This document shows positions 58,701-63,269 of a stretch of DNA of 64,000 nucleotides, in pieces. A program made the translations under genes and the position numbers. The notes below the pieces were generated by a model. It worked only from the letters and a program-made list of their open reading frames with translations. It searched no databases and was not told the origin of the DNA. Position 1 is the first letter of the stretch; every line of letters starts with the position of its first letter. This DNA is from Margaritifera margaritifera (lineage: Eukaryota > Mollusca > Bivalvia > Unionida > Margaritiferidae), in NCBI GenBank assembly GCA_029931535.1, contig JAQPZY010001621.1, positions 682,001-746,000 on the forward strand. The letters are read 5' to 3'.

Positions 58701-61166
58701 TGTGTAAGCTATATGTATGTATGTTTATATGTGTATATATATGTAGATAACTAGGGCAACTCATTATATTGCTATATTGCAGTGTCAGCTATATGTATGT
58801 ATGTGTATATATGTATATATATATGTAGATAACTAGTGCAACTCATTATATTGCTATATTGCAGTGTAAGCTATATGTATGTATGTGTATATGTATGTAG
58901 ATAACTAGGGCAACTCATTATATTGCTATATTGCAGGCATGTGTAAGCTATATGTATGTATGTGTATATATATGTAGATAACTAGGGCAACTCATTATAT
59001 TGCTATATTGCAGGCATGTGTAAGCTATATGTATGTATGTGTATATGTCTATATATATGTATATAACTAGGGCAACTCATTATATTGCTTTATTGCAGGC
59101 ATGTGTAAGCTATATGTATGTATGTGTATATGTCTATATATATGTAGATAACTAGGGCAACTCATTATATTGCTATATTGCAGGCATGTGTAAGCTATAT
59201 GTATGTATGTGTATATGTGTATATATATATGTAGATAACTAGGGCAACTCATTATATTGCTATATTGCAGGCATGTGTAAGCTATATGTATGTATGTGTA
59301 TATGTCTATATATATGTAGATAACCAGGGCAACTCATAATATTGCTGCATCAGTAGGAATTGTTGCTTATATATACTTTAGCATTGCATCAAAGCTTCTA
59401 TTTTTAATCTGCCTGTGCTTTAGCTTAGTGTTAAGTTACATTTGCTTTATGTGACTCTTCATCAGCAAAGCATTAATGTGTGCCAACATCTGATATTTGA
59501 GTTAATTTGCTTTCTGTGACTTCTTTTTATTTTAATTCTAAACTTGTGATTACTTTGTTTGTTGATATGCATTTCTTAAGTTATGCATCTTCATTTGCAA
59601 GTTAGTAATTCAGTTTCCGCTTACTTTTTCATTTGTGTTATTCCCTTTAAGTTATATTTAGTTCATTGTGTAATATATATTTTCATTTGCAAGTTGGTAA
59701 TTAATCTGCATTTGCCTTTCATTTAAGTTAATTGTTTACAGTTCTATTTTGGTCAAAGTTCCACAGTTATGATTGTTTTTTCGTTGTATTGATAATATAT
59801 CCAAGATACAGTACGCTATTACTATGAAGAATATGAACTATTAATGGATTCGACAGATGGGATATTGTTACAGCTATTAACTTATGTCAACTACCAAAGT
59901 ACTGAGCAACCTTACTCTTTGAGGAAAAGGAATTAATTCTATAAAGATATTCTCTCTCTTTTGTATGGATAGTGAGAATACAACAACCTTCTGATTTGTT
60001 ATCAATTCAGTGAGGAAAGAAAGAGGTCCGTACTGTTTACTTTTGCAATGACCAGCGGGGTAAAAAATTGACCCTCTCCGCAACTTGATACCAGTCAAGG
60101 TTTACAAGACTCCAAATTTATAGAATTGTATACCTTGATGAGCAGTGTAGCTGTGGGAGGGACACTTGGATCTCTAAATTCAATCTTTTCTTCAAACACA
60201 GGGTTATAGACATCACTATCCAGCTTGATGCCTGTATTAATGTCTTTCCCATACACCTCATATTTCCGGTCCAATATCCTGCCTGCAATCTGAAACACAA
60301 ATTAAATGTTTCTAAACAGGTAATATTTACACATCACTGGCATTGATTCAAGAATATTTGTTGTACCTGTGGCAAGAAGGCTGGATCTTAAAAGGATATG
60401 TATAACAAATATAAATATAATTTTGTGTAGTATTAGTATAAATTTGAAGTTTTCATATTATACTATTTCAAAATAACATAAAAAGAAGTTGATGTTGGTG
60501 TCTGTGCTTGAAAAAACTCATGAAAAAGAGAGAAGTTTTGTTGTTATATATAAAATTGGGAAAAATTTTCAAACTGTTTCATACTTTACCTAAAACTTTG
60601 CAACTAAACAATTTTGAACTGTAGTATCCATCCCCTCAGATTTTTTATATTTCAATGAAGGATTCTCCAAACTGACAGAGAAGTTGAGTGGAAGAATAAA
60701 GCATTATCAAACTCTATATGATTTTAGCCTGCTCCTGTAAATCTGTATTCATACCTTTGAAAATGTGACTGAATCAGGCAGGAATCTACAGGCATCAATG
60801 TAGAGGTCAAAACCATCTCCTACAAGGAATGGGTCTTTTGGTGGTGTCTTCCTTTCAAAGGGAAGCCAAGCAGTCTGAAATAGCAATTTTAAGGCTACCA
60901 TTATACTGACAAATTGTGCAGACCTAAAGATTAAATTTTTCATAACGTAGACCAATTTTCAGTATGGTATAGTGAAATATCATCTATTGCTATTGTCGAC
61001 TGAAAAACGTGCATTCAAAAAATTCATAAGTGAGATCAGATGCAGAAAAGACAACATTATGTTCAATAAAAAAGTTCGTAAAGTACACTTAGACCTTAAT
61101 GACATCGAGTTTGGGCTCAGAAACTGCTGTCCGAACCCCAAGGATGTCAATGACTTCTTGCCTAAT
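13133..61166 (-). CDS. CCDC17-like gene, 13 exons (join of the exons listed separately)
   Basis: Thirteen exons (61166-61095, 60874-60755, 60289-60134, 56516-56403, 55623-55483, 52056-51823, 51173-51087, 46700-46614, 40077-39982, 37297-37190, 24049-23894, 20118-20026, 13276-13133) give 536 codons without a stop. Every length is a multiple of three and every intron is phase 0. From memory of the family, the order of conserved blocks (a GFDLYIDACRFLPD block; a late AWTVMQVFTEKY...LPLF block; SSIFVRLADARRDDEL; then DYIPVGLETQY) parallels the C-terminal half of CCDC17. CCDC17 is poorly characterised, so I infer no molecular role. The segment from GFDLY through TLLIK and the block at 46.6-37.2 kb have the alternating hydrophobic pattern of C2-like beta sandwiches, which is an inference. 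The N-terminal coiled-coil part is missing: it lies beyond 61.2 kb, in exons I could not see or off the window. Confidence 0.65.
14382..14394. promoter_or_regulatory. consensus IR3 (estrogen-response-like) palindrome
   Basis: GGTCATGGTGACC, a perfect GGTCA-N3-TGACC palindrome within a repeat fragment (about 14380-14600) that ends in cagaca-type motifs. Occupancy is unknown. Confidence 0.5.
14626..15009. repeat. 56-bp tandem repeat, about 7 copies
   Basis: Units starting catgacaacttgaatccctt, then acctttcactatacattgta and atactaatatagcaaa. The first two starts are 14626 and 14682. Confidence 0.9.
15060..15620. repeat. diverged direct repeats, about 200-315 bp spacing
   Basis: Phrases such as taacctgctgtctacata (15142, 15459; again near 18973) and caagtgaaattt with atcaggcatatgctaat recur in order, giving about 3 decayed units. 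The minus frames at 15060-15374 and 15344-15550 are by-products. Confidence 0.6.
15673..17331 (-). mobile_element. 5'-truncated LINE insertion with 21-bp target-site duplication
   Basis: The block is bounded by an exact 21-bp direct repeat (15652-15672 and 17332-17352; gtagactgtaataggcttct plus t). It contains a reverse-transcriptase frame (15840-17300), about 165 bp of 3' untranslated sequence (15839-15673), and 31 bp upstream that still encode 'ELVKAGG' in another frame. The endonuclease and ORF1 are absent, as expected from incomplete reverse transcription. The 3' tail is not a clean poly(A). A block at about 18808-18955 is similar to this 3' region and may be the tail of a second, even shorter insertion. 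Confidence 0.75.
15840..17300 (-). pseudogene. LINE (non-LTR) reverse transcriptase, N-terminally truncated
   Basis: 486 codons, open from 17300 to a stop at 15840. The first catalytic motif DFKKAFD is at residues 111-117, GVRQGYLLSP at 167-176 (usual Cys replaced by Tyr) and the catalytic FADD at 210-213. The thumb follows, then a C-terminal region with CKYLGAI (about 277), LYACETW (about 334), LRWYGHV and GRQKKRWEDNIKEW. That C-terminus is typical of LINE proteins common in marine invertebrates; the clade is not assigned. A 1-base frameshift just upstream of the first Met cuts the link to the preceding RT residues, and no endonuclease domain remains. All catalytic aspartates survive, so this is a young but dead-on-arrival copy, lying antisense to nothing and inside intron 12 of the CCDC17-like gene on the same strand. 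Confidence 0.92.
17353..18320. other. intronic sequence, nothing recognised
   Basis: Part of intron 12, AT-rich, without exon-like or transposon-like structure that I can support. Confidence 0.5.
18328..18790. repeat. about 235-bp direct repeat, 2 diverged copies
   Basis: Copy 1 (about 18340-18555) and copy 2 (about 18560-18775) share gatcctatgaatgatctatc / catcctatgaatgagcaatc, tcatttttgagaaaaattc, gtgagatctccc-atttacatcca and gtgctgtga-ggc-ataaaatgaaa in the same order. Confidence 0.75.
18808..18955. repeat. copy of the 3' region of the 15.7-kb LINE block
   Basis: Matches 15661-15815 in order: a caattttttt / aatttttttctgg stretch, 'ttattttc(g/a)g', 'caatcagcaaccttcat' against 'caatgaccttcatg', 'catttaatatac' and 'gcctgtg'. 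Orientation is the same. Confidence 0.55.
19078..19270 (+). repeat. dispersed repeat, copy 2
   Basis: Shares ttccacagaagaat, ttcattgggttttaaatt-catggtttgtggc and gaaatccacaaaaattcata with the inverted copy at 7725-7915. Confidence 0.6.
20026..20118 (-). CDS. CCDC17-like exon 12
   Basis: Thirty-one codons, IHLLEGSSIFVRLADARRDDEL...NSKL, acceptor gaattttag, donor gtaaga. 'FVRLADARRD' parallels a 'FLRLVNARD' motif that I recall near the CCDC17 C-terminus. Confidence 0.87.
20223..20481. repeat. 37-bp tandem repeat, 7 copies
   Basis: Units gactcagagagtcagtttat plus gagagactagtctgaaa. One copy lacks 4 bases (agactcagagtcag). It lies within intron 11, about 105 bases from the exon 12 acceptor. Confidence 0.92.
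21055..21295. repeat. about 145-bp direct repeat (2 copies) with an IR3 palindrome
   Basis: Two diverged units beginning tgaaagtaggtcacactgac (21056) and tgaaagtgggtcacagcaac (21200), followed by cagttttggtg and aagatgcac. The first contains GGTCACACTGACC (21063-21075), a perfect estrogen-response-like palindrome; the second has lost it. Confidence 0.65.
21860..22105. repeat. about 160-bp direct repeat, 2 copies
   Basis: taattcagaaaggattaaagatg...gagctcaagcagcataaaac (21861) recurs as taattcagaaatgattaaagatg...gagctaaagtggcataaaac (22021). Confidence 0.65.
22203..22566 (+). pseudogene. possible transposon ORF remnant, unidentified
   Basis: Two overlapping plus-strand frames (22203-22400 and 22372-22566). 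The second has good codon complexity and a hydrophilic sequence (starting MQTLRKIQADSRGNLDP, later WHKYNPVNNLLIKVK, ending DSMKSNTLL). It reads like a fragment of a protein rather than noise, but I do not recognise a family and there are no splice sites that tie it to a gene. It is antisense to the host gene, within intron 11. It could be chance. Confidence 0.25.
23258..23866. repeat. irregular TGTGACAT/TTTGGTGTTA minisatellite with an (AT)n tract
   Basis: About 7 diverged units of roughly 80 bases built from atgtgacatgatatttatg, ttactatgtgtcaatgtt, tggtgttatttcacagtg and atgtacaattttgtga; an (AT) run lies at about 23348-23373. The array ends about 28 bases from the exon 11 donor. Confidence 0.8.
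23894..24049 (-). CDS. CCDC17-like exon 11
   Basis: Fifty-two codons from AWTVMQVFTEKYAN through YQLPLFAGSPTQQM to ERNIRNNS, acceptor attcccttgcag, donor gtaagc. AW....F........LPL is the block that best recalls CCDC17. GC content is clearly higher than in the flanking intron. A long TGTGACAT-type minisatellite begins within about 30 bases of its donor. Confidence 0.88.
24975..25222 (-). pseudogene. DIRS-like RNase H region, 3' part, beyond the nested element
   Basis: The minus strand from 25222 reads NITIQIRHIPSKLSVLADSL, then a serine/arginine pair, a stretch with 'SIHQSVFHWIC..WGCPVIDLFATRWNHKL' character, and loses homology near 24975. This is the segment that normally follows directly after the sequence ending at 28420, which proves the element was split by the insertion. 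Confidence 0.75.
25223..28417. mobile_element. 3,195-bp TIR element nested in the DIRS element, superfamily unknown
   Basis: Terminal inverted repeats CCCTTAGCAAAA(A/T)GAAATG (25223-25241 and 28417-28399 reversed, 18 of 19 matching). A 2-bp TG lies outside each end (25221-25222 and 28418-28419). Removing the element with one TG joins the two halves of the DIRS RNase H region in frame, so the boundaries are exact. The arms (about 25.22-25.51 and 27.99-28.42 kb) are packed with CCATT/AATGG words in both orientations, typical of subterminal transposase-binding sites. The interior holds a CpG-richer, gene-start-like segment (26.25-26.92 kb) and AT-rich sequence (27.0-27.9 kb). No transposase motif is visible. 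Confidence 0.8.
26498..26910 (+). repeat. 99-bp in-frame tandem repeat after a gene-start-like ATG
   Basis: AAGATGGCGG at 26495-26504 has a favourable start context. From it the frame reads MAVKTRQASKVCSMDSSHVV, and a 33-residue unit then repeats (26504-26602, 26603-26701, 26702-26799, 26800-26880, the last partial). The third unit lost one base, so translation stops at 26755, while the remaining units stay open in another frame to 26910. Upstream lie an inverted CCAAT box (gattggctg, about 26453) and several CpGs (cgcgtgatc, acgcgcggttg). I read this as a promoter plus first-exon fragment carried by the transposon. The minus strand is also open across the array. Confidence 0.5.
28420..28857 (-). 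pseudogene. DIRS-like RNase H region, 5' part, frameshifted
   Basis: Two overlapping minus frames (28857-28588 and 28651-28460) contain 'LFIDASSYGHLL', 'PLDIKLLEIKAVINTFHFWK' and 'VLVMSDNSVVVAYL'. These match the D-E-D pattern of the RNase H-like domain of DIRS and Ty3-type elements. Homology continues to 28420 (SHDLFILVWKFLH) with an in-frame TAG, and then stops at the nested element. Confidence 0.75.
28880..29425 (-). pseudogene. DIRS-like reverse transcriptase fragment
   Basis: 181-codon frame. YQFCALPFGLN lies at residues 44-54, the catalytic YLDD at 82-85, then LGYLGFLVNWKKSDLDPSQ (about 106-124). The N-terminal part of the finger/palm ('DVYFHV', 29373 down to about 29300) continues in another frame, so a frameshift lies near 29.29 kb. 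The frame ends at TGA before the thumb is complete; homology resumes in other frames at 28857-28588 and 28651-28460. Confidence 0.8.
29989..31113 (-). pseudogene. DIRS-like gag/N-terminal region, broken
   Basis: Three minus frames (31113-30760, 30977-30513, 30465-29989) are rich in Ser, Pro, Trp, Gln and acidic residues. The last contains an acidic run (DMDEDHDEDNPHTE) and 'KVKASVDLEGKDAHPFFYLLPKS'. Position upstream of the RT and the composition suit a DIRS gag; no zinc knuckle is visible. The plus-strand frames 30436-30690 are shadows. Confidence 0.5.
31398..31634. repeat. 30-bp (3 copies) and about 33-bp (2 copies) tandem repeats
   Basis: aataacaacctgcaagtgtt plus cacaaatcac three times (31406-31495), then aatgttggagcacaaggtct plus gaataaacaa twice (31578-31636). 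Confidence 0.85.
33357..33960. repeat. bivalve-type repeat with about 135-bp internal units
   Basis: Begins caagatgcccaagtgagatt; inside it gatgctttctgt(g/c)aaatt...tcaaattctg recurs near 33557, 33687 and 33831. The opening is related to the one at 45026 (caagaggcccaagtggacct). Confidence 0.6.
34430..35310. repeat. about 290-bp repeat, 3 diverged units, with IR3 palindromes
   Basis: cagtgaagcatt-aatatgggt..., gtgacctact, gggtgtagtactca-caagatgcatcc and aagtttca recur near 34559, 34876 and 35145. A second phrase, aaaatgtgaaatt-aggtcac, recurs near 34458, 34729 and 35043. GGTCA-N3-TGACC palindromes occur at 34578-34590 and 35163-35175 (perfect) and at 34746-34758, 34893-34905 and 35061-35073 (one mismatch each). 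Confidence 0.7.
36172..36615 (+). pseudogene. pogo/Tigger transposase C-terminal remnant
   Basis: 147-codon plus-strand frame. 'NCFVKEGSRE' (about residues 9-18) resembles the 'NCF.KAGF' motif that follows the DDE domain in Tigger proteins. 'VDFLDYVNSDSDTVT', 'PTIQDIV' and a tail of acidic clusters resemble the Tigger C-terminus, and 'ILYLQAHGDTPDIL' the 'L..YL...........' helix near its end. The catalytic DDE domain is missing upstream, where frames are broken. It is antisense to the host gene in intron 10. The family call rests on pattern only. Confidence 0.4.
37190..37297 (-). CDS. CCDC17-like exon 10
   Basis: Thirty-six codons, HFPKRSYHRYLTVIIHLQEI...NYKYGLLEQ, acceptor gttgtaatttcag, donor gtactg. 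It should pair with the next exon to form the 'L.v.L.......G.AW..L..F' core also present in vertebrate CCDC17. Confidence 0.85.
37576..37717. repeat. 48-bp tandem repeat, 3 copies
   Basis: gaaatcattcaactcgtctc plus agataaatatccaagttattgaactgta, at 37576, 37624 and 37672. Confidence 0.9.
38738..39585. repeat. composite minisatellite, order A2-B9-A3
   Basis: All units share a core (actaaaacacactgatatgc, then tacaatatcttaac). Type A (65 bp) continues cactttcatcaaaatgagag, then tgcaggtatac; type B (56 bp) continues taaaggaaagttatggacta, then ac. Reading left to right there are two A, nine B and three A units. The B-specific part also occurs once as the left flank of the array (38738-38760). Confidence 0.9.
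39671..39891. mobile_element. double-hairpin MITE, copy 4
   Basis: Terminal repeats TACCGTATATACTCACATAT / TACCGTATATACTCGCATAT, in the same orientation as 9846-10060. The right end is 91 bases from the exon 9 donor (39982). Confidence 0.88.
39982..40077 (-). CDS. CCDC17-like exon 9
   Basis: Thirty-two codons, GAPHASYDKLIFTEVLDLKS...WKDGFK, acceptor cacttacag, donor gtagat. 'TNTSPAWKDGF' matches the 'tp.W.e.f' edge seen in C2-like domains. Confidence 0.85.
40540..41570. repeat. bivalve-type repeat, about 115-150-bp units, with direct-repeat hormone half-sites
   Basis: A phrase of the form cacagtgaccttgacctttg, then 'cc-ttttga-ac-caaaatcaatagg...cttacc..aagtgcaa.cc-tccacaaagtttgg', recurs about 7 times. 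Perfect AGGTCA-type direct repeats on the minus strand are DR1 at 40545-40557 and 41219-41231, DR2 at 41370-41383, and DR0 at 40928-40939 and 41064-41075. It ends in cagacagg...ggacagacaacac. The 216-codon frame at 40927-41577 lies wholly in this repeat and is not a gene. Confidence 0.7.
42041..42260. mobile_element. double-hairpin MITE, copy 5 (opposite orientation)
   Basis: Ends TACCATATACACTCGCGTAT and (reverse complement) TACTGTCTATACTTGCGTAT; the 'caaacaacatagaccctgat' hairpin comes first. Confidence 0.87.
42261..43570. other. intronic sequence (intron 8), nothing recognised
   Basis: AT-rich, with no exon or repeat structure that I can support. Confidence 0.5.
43571..43781. mobile_element. 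double-hairpin MITE, copy 6 (decayed)
   Basis: TACTGTATATACTCACTTAT at the left; the hairpins are recognisable (catagacccatatctaccgt...; caaacaacatagaccctgat) with more mismatches than other copies. The right terminus is degraded. Confidence 0.75.
43990..44190. repeat. 40-bp tandem repeat, 5 copies
   Basis: tgggatgcatcccatgatga plus tgttcatgctgagaaggtcc. Each unit contains the palindrome GGATGCATCC. A 16-base C run lies just upstream (43896-43911). Confidence 0.92.
45026..46195. repeat. bivalve-type dispersed repeat with about 143-bp internal units
   Basis: Starts caagaggcccaagtggacct and ends gcctggtgagctaataaa. Inside, 'ccaagtttgatcaaaa-tgg' recurs near 45508, 45642, 45787, 45929 and 46076, with 'gttttccatatggttgct' between. 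The open frames at 45169-45510 (minus) and 45528-45713 (plus) are by-products. Confidence 0.65.
46614..46700 (-). CDS. CCDC17-like exon 8
   Basis: Twenty-nine codons, VAVDSAVNLPW...HAHICINPPGAFYL, acceptor ctattttcag, donor gtaagt. The 'VDSAVNLP' opening resembles the first strand of a C2-type fold ('V..A.NLP'). Confidence 0.85.
47101..48380. repeat. large minisatellite, about 47-bp units, about 27 copies
   Basis: aaccataagcatcatttagg plus aaacactatgcctataccccacacaaaa. Unit length varies by 1-2 bases through the A-run and through 'cc' or 'ct' differences. It is the longest array here (about 1.28 kb), in intron 7. Confidence 0.93.
48748..48778. repeat. (GT)n(G)n compound microsatellite
   Basis: About ten GT repeats followed at once by about 8 G. 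The same layout occurs at 49144-49177 and 57125-57148. Confidence 0.85.
49112..49288 (+). repeat. dispersed repeat copy with internal (GT)n(G)n expansion
   Basis: About 75 percent similar by eye to the minus strand of 63269-63117. Shared blocks are ctttgctgctctca(a/g)tagt, ttgaaggc-atgca-gtgtcatt and ttgttgaatttttctca-ca-ag. In this copy 8 GT repeats and 16-17 G replace the segment between 'agt' and 'ttgaagg'. Reading frames in both copies give a similar peptide ending LLNFSQHR, so it may be part of a coding transposon. Confidence 0.6.
50455..50932. repeat. 29-bp tandem repeat, about 16 copies
   Basis: agggaatggtgatatttgat plus gggctatat; early units have 'gagctatat'. It ends about 155 bases from the exon 7 donor. 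Confidence 0.95.
51087..51173 (-). CDS. CCDC17-like exon 7
   Basis: Twenty-nine codons, NQLTKAPDVKTMDQDLNFIC...NGIK, acceptor ttcatatcag, donor gtgagc, in phase 0 with both neighbours. Confidence 0.82.
51823..52056 (-). CDS. CCDC17-like exon 6 (largest)
   Basis: Seventy-eight codons from SSKIPQSDWLRMGLWQPRPK to KNMEEYIR, acceptor caatccag, donor gtaatt. The middle is strongly basic and helical (MMRRARRSVREV) followed by a VVAVVATA run, unlike the beta-rich neighbours. It may link two domains. A second AG 5 bases downstream (gtccag) would shift the frame and is rejected. Confidence 0.88.
52194..52211. promoter_or_regulatory. 18-bp perfect palindrome with CRE-like half sites
   Basis: ATGATGTCATGACATCAT reads the same on both strands and contains TGATGTCA/TGACATCA, one base from a CREB/AP-1 type site. 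It is intronic; function is not shown. Confidence 0.35.
52896..54065. mobile_element. 1,170-bp TIR element flanked by TA
   Basis: The left end CTGTCAAACCTGTC and the right end, reverse-complemented, CAGTCAAACCTGTC are followed by further similarity (aatagtggccac / ctaatggtcac). TA lies directly outside both ends (52894-52895, 54066-54067), as in Tc1/mariner-pogo elements. No transposase is left. It lies in intron 5. Confidence 0.75.
54068..55482. other. intron 5, left part: nothing recognised
   Basis: AT-rich intronic DNA. The short frame at 54635-54820 has no supporting splice sites. Confidence 0.5.
55483..55623 (-). CDS. CCDC17-like exon 5
   Basis: Forty-seven codons, VTLNEGAHQLRVYSQG...IVPCASVLVRLVK, acceptor gatcttttccag. 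The donor is AAG|gttgca, weaker than the others. Reading through it, the frame stays open for only about 12 more codons before a stop, which supports splicing there. 'LNEGAHQLRVY' and 'PCASVLVRL' are the conserved-looking blocks. Confidence 0.82.
55724..55771. repeat. (AAT)n microsatellite, about 16 units
   Basis: An uninterrupted aat trinucleotide run in intron 4. It explains the poly-leucine and poly-isoleucine frames on the minus strand. Confidence 0.97.
56403..56516 (-). CDS. CCDC17-like exon 4
   Basis: Thirty-eight codons, acceptor ttacctcacag, donor gttaga. The peptide runs from IYTIDNFYKTLTVAGY through LNIFVESGTERQ to DKAMQ. It continues the beta-rich, C2-like pattern of exon 3. Confidence 0.85.
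56648..56724. repeat. 25-bp tandem repeat, 3 copies
   Basis: aggacatactgagtgtaaat plus ttgtt, three times. Confidence 0.85.
57947..58167. mobile_element. double-hairpin MITE, copy 7 (opposite orientation)
   Basis: Ends TACCATATATACTCGCGTAT and (reverse complement) TACTGTACATACTCGCGTAT. Both hairpins are well preserved, with the inner palindromic word cattgcatgatgcgcc / cgatgcattatgcaatg. Confidence 0.88.
58240..59345. repeat. about 78-bp minisatellite, about 14 copies, two unit types
   Basis: attatattgctatattgcag, tgtaagctatatgtatgtatg, tgtatatatatgtagataac and tagggcaactc repeated. Some units read 'gcagtgtaag', others 'gcaggcatgtgtaag'; the second type dominates the right half. It lies in intron 3. 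The minus frame at 59067-59252 is a by-product. Confidence 0.92.
60134..60289 (-). CDS. CCDC17-like exon 3
   Basis: Fifty-two codons between acceptor tgtgtttcag and donor gtatac. It starts IAGRILDRKYEVYGKD and ends PPTATLLIK. The 'NPVFEEKIEF..PxxTLLIKVY' pattern is like the middle strands of a C2 domain (sequence pattern only). There are no Ca-binding Asp clusters, so calcium binding is not indicated. Confidence 0.88.
60755..60874 (-). CDS. CCDC17-like exon 2
   Basis: Forty codons between acceptor gctatttcag and donor gtatga. The peptide runs from TAWLPFERKTPP through GFDLYIDACRFLPD to SVTFSK. The GFDLY-hydrophobic-FLPD block is the most characteristic conserved piece and resembles the CCDC17 block that opens its C-terminal region. 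Confidence 0.85.
61095..61166 (-). CDS. CCDC17-like exon 1 of those visible
   Basis: Open for 24 codons, IRQEVIDILGV...KLDVIK, ending at donor AAG|gtctaa. The phase fits the next exon exactly. The acceptor (gttgagag) has no pyrimidine tract, so the 5' boundary is the least certain part. The peptide is amphipathic and acidic, as in a coiled-coil or linker. Confidence 0.55.
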
Positions 61167-61686
61167 CTCTCAACTTGACGTAATCTTTTTTAATTTCATG
61201 TTGGCTGCAATCATCTCTCCCGCCATAAGGCAATACACAAATTGGCATGACGTGATGTCCAATAAATGTAATTGTTGCCTTTCCTGCACGGCCAAGAATC
61301 TGAATATTCCTTTTTATACTTCTGTGCTGTTTGAACTTTTTAAGAGGGTGATTCTCCTTTTCACCTCAACATGTTTTCATTTGTTGGATGACATTTCTAG
61401 ATAATGCTATAATGTAAAAGCAAAAGCTTGATCATGGAGGTGCTTTGCATGAAAAACATAGCAGATTAAAGTGTCTGAGGTACTCCTGTAAAGTTAGCTC
61501 CACGGAATCTACTATGAAAACCTGGAACCAGACCAAACCTGAACAAGCCAATATCTGGATTTGACCACAACTATTGCATTTTTGTATTTTTTGCTTTTAT
61601 TCCAGAAGTCCATAATTTAGGGTCATTTCAGTAAGACTTTCAGTAAAATCATTAGGGTTCACAGGTCTCTCTCTCTCTCTAAATAT

Positions 61687-62893
61687 ATAGTGAAACTCCT
61701 CAAAACTGAAACCTCAGTATGCCAGAATCCCCATAAGACCAAACATTTTTTTAGAGTCCCCAATTTGTTTCCTTCTTTAATATCATCATGTTTGTCCCAG
61801 TAAACCGAAACCCCTCAACTCTAAATTCTGAAAGAAATTTCTATCCAATTTCAATTTTATGTTACCCCCACCCCCGTAAAACCGAAACTGACTTCAAACT
61901 TGGAAATGTATTTTGGCTGCTAAATTCCTGACACAAACTAGAACAGACTAACTACGGTTAGTAAATACTGATCTGGGCTTATCTGTGAGACAAAGACACG
62001 GAAAATGTTCCAGGGCACACAAGGTTAAAACAATACTTGTCATGCGTGTTGACACAGATCAGGGCTGACACTAGGCTAATCTGAAGTTTTTGTACAACAT
62101 AAAAGAGCCACTTTTAAGGTGTATTATTATTAACTAAATGCTTAAAGGTAAGCCATTTAAGAAAGATTATGTTTATCTCCTTATTATCTAATTGTGATTG
62201 ATGCTATTCATTTTTATACATGATCAATAGAACATTTTTTGTTTGTTTTTTTATTAAATATCCGGCTTTATTAACCAGGCATGTGGCCTAGCTTATGATG
62301 CTTTGCTGACAGAGACCGACAAAACAGTATTCTTAAAGTCAGATTCACTCAATTGATTGTCAATGGAGAAAATCATTATATACATGTATTTAAGTAGCCA
62401 TGACTGTTATTTGTCTCCACTCACATGTCAAGATGTCAGAACAATCAGCTAAGAATCGTAGGATTGAACTATCCTTACAGGATAAAATCAGTCTGATCAA
62501 TGAGTATGAATCGGTGCCAAAACCTACACTGAAGAAACTAGGGGAAAAAATTGGCAAATGGAACATCAACTTTTTCAGATATTCTTAAAAAAAATGGAAT
62601 TCTATAAGAACGAATTTGAAAACAACAGTGATGCAAACAAGCGTTGTTTCCACAATGCCTGCAAATCTGACAAACTGAATGATCTTTTGTGGCAATGGTT
62701 TAGCAAAGATAGGAAAAAAAACATTCCAATCTCAGGCCCTATAATATATAATCTCTCTCTCTCTCATCACATAAATGCTTAGAAAAAGACATTTTTTCAC
62801 ATCTGTAAAAACCCCAGTAAACTGAAATTCTCTAAAAACTGAAATTTTGTTGGGGTCCCTAGGATATTTGGTTTTGAGGGGTTTCACGGTGTA
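61687..62893 (+). mobile_element. pogo/Tigger-like element, internally deleted
   Basis: The left end (tatagtgaaactcctcaaaac, about 61687) and right end (reverse complement of gttttgaggggtttcacggtgta, to 62893) are inverted repeats sharing GTGAAAC(T/C)CCTCAAAAC. Further 'gtaaaccgaaacccctc'-type words lie inside (about 61800). A CENP-B-type helix-turn-helix fragment (62433-62755) sits between. TA/TATA lies at both edges. Total length of about 1.2 kb is far short of a full Tigger (about 2.5 kb), so the DDE domain is deleted. Confidence 0.7.
62433..62755 (+). pseudogene. Tigger/CENP-B-like transposase, N-terminal DNA-binding part
   Basis: From Met at 62433 the frame reads MSEQSAKNRRIELSLQDKIS and 'LINEYE', which is the first CENP-B/pogo helix-turn-helix (basic stretch, then 'LSL.DKI.LI.EYE'). 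'PTLKKLGEKIG' continues it. A frameshift near 62550 moves the reading into a second frame (62558-62782) with 'STFSDILKK'-like sequence, then 'KSDKLNDLLWQWFSKDRKKN' and 'IPISGPI'. The last piece is the second (CENPB-type) helix-turn-helix, 'LL.WF...R..NIP.SGP'. After that the sequence runs into a (TC)n tract. The catalytic domain is missing, so the copy is dead. Confidence 0.75.
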
Positions 62894-63116
62894 TATTATA
62901 TATATATATACTAGCCATATATATACATGCAAGAGAATTTTTTCAAAGCTTGTAGGGGGCCAGAAGATTTGTTTTCCAAAAAATCCCAATACCCCTCATA
63001 CCCACAAATCTAAATGGTCAGTCCCAAAAGTAACTAACATGTTTAAACATTCTAACTAGTGTAGAAATTTCATGTTTTACACCTCCTCTCAGCAATGCAG
63101 AAGCAGAAAGATCATA

Positions 63117-63269
63117 TTCTATGCTGAGAAAAATTCAACAAGCTCTTTGAGAAAGTCTGAACAACACTACCATCCACTCTGATGAGTGCAAAGATGAACT
63201 CTAATGACACCTGCATCACCTTCAAGTCCCAGCTCTCAAACCAAACTACTGAGAGCAGCAAAGTCTGCA
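63117..63269 (-). repeat. dispersed repeat, partner of 49112-49288
   Basis: Inverted copy lacking the GT/G expansion; in its place is tttggtttgagagctgggac. Confidence 0.6.
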
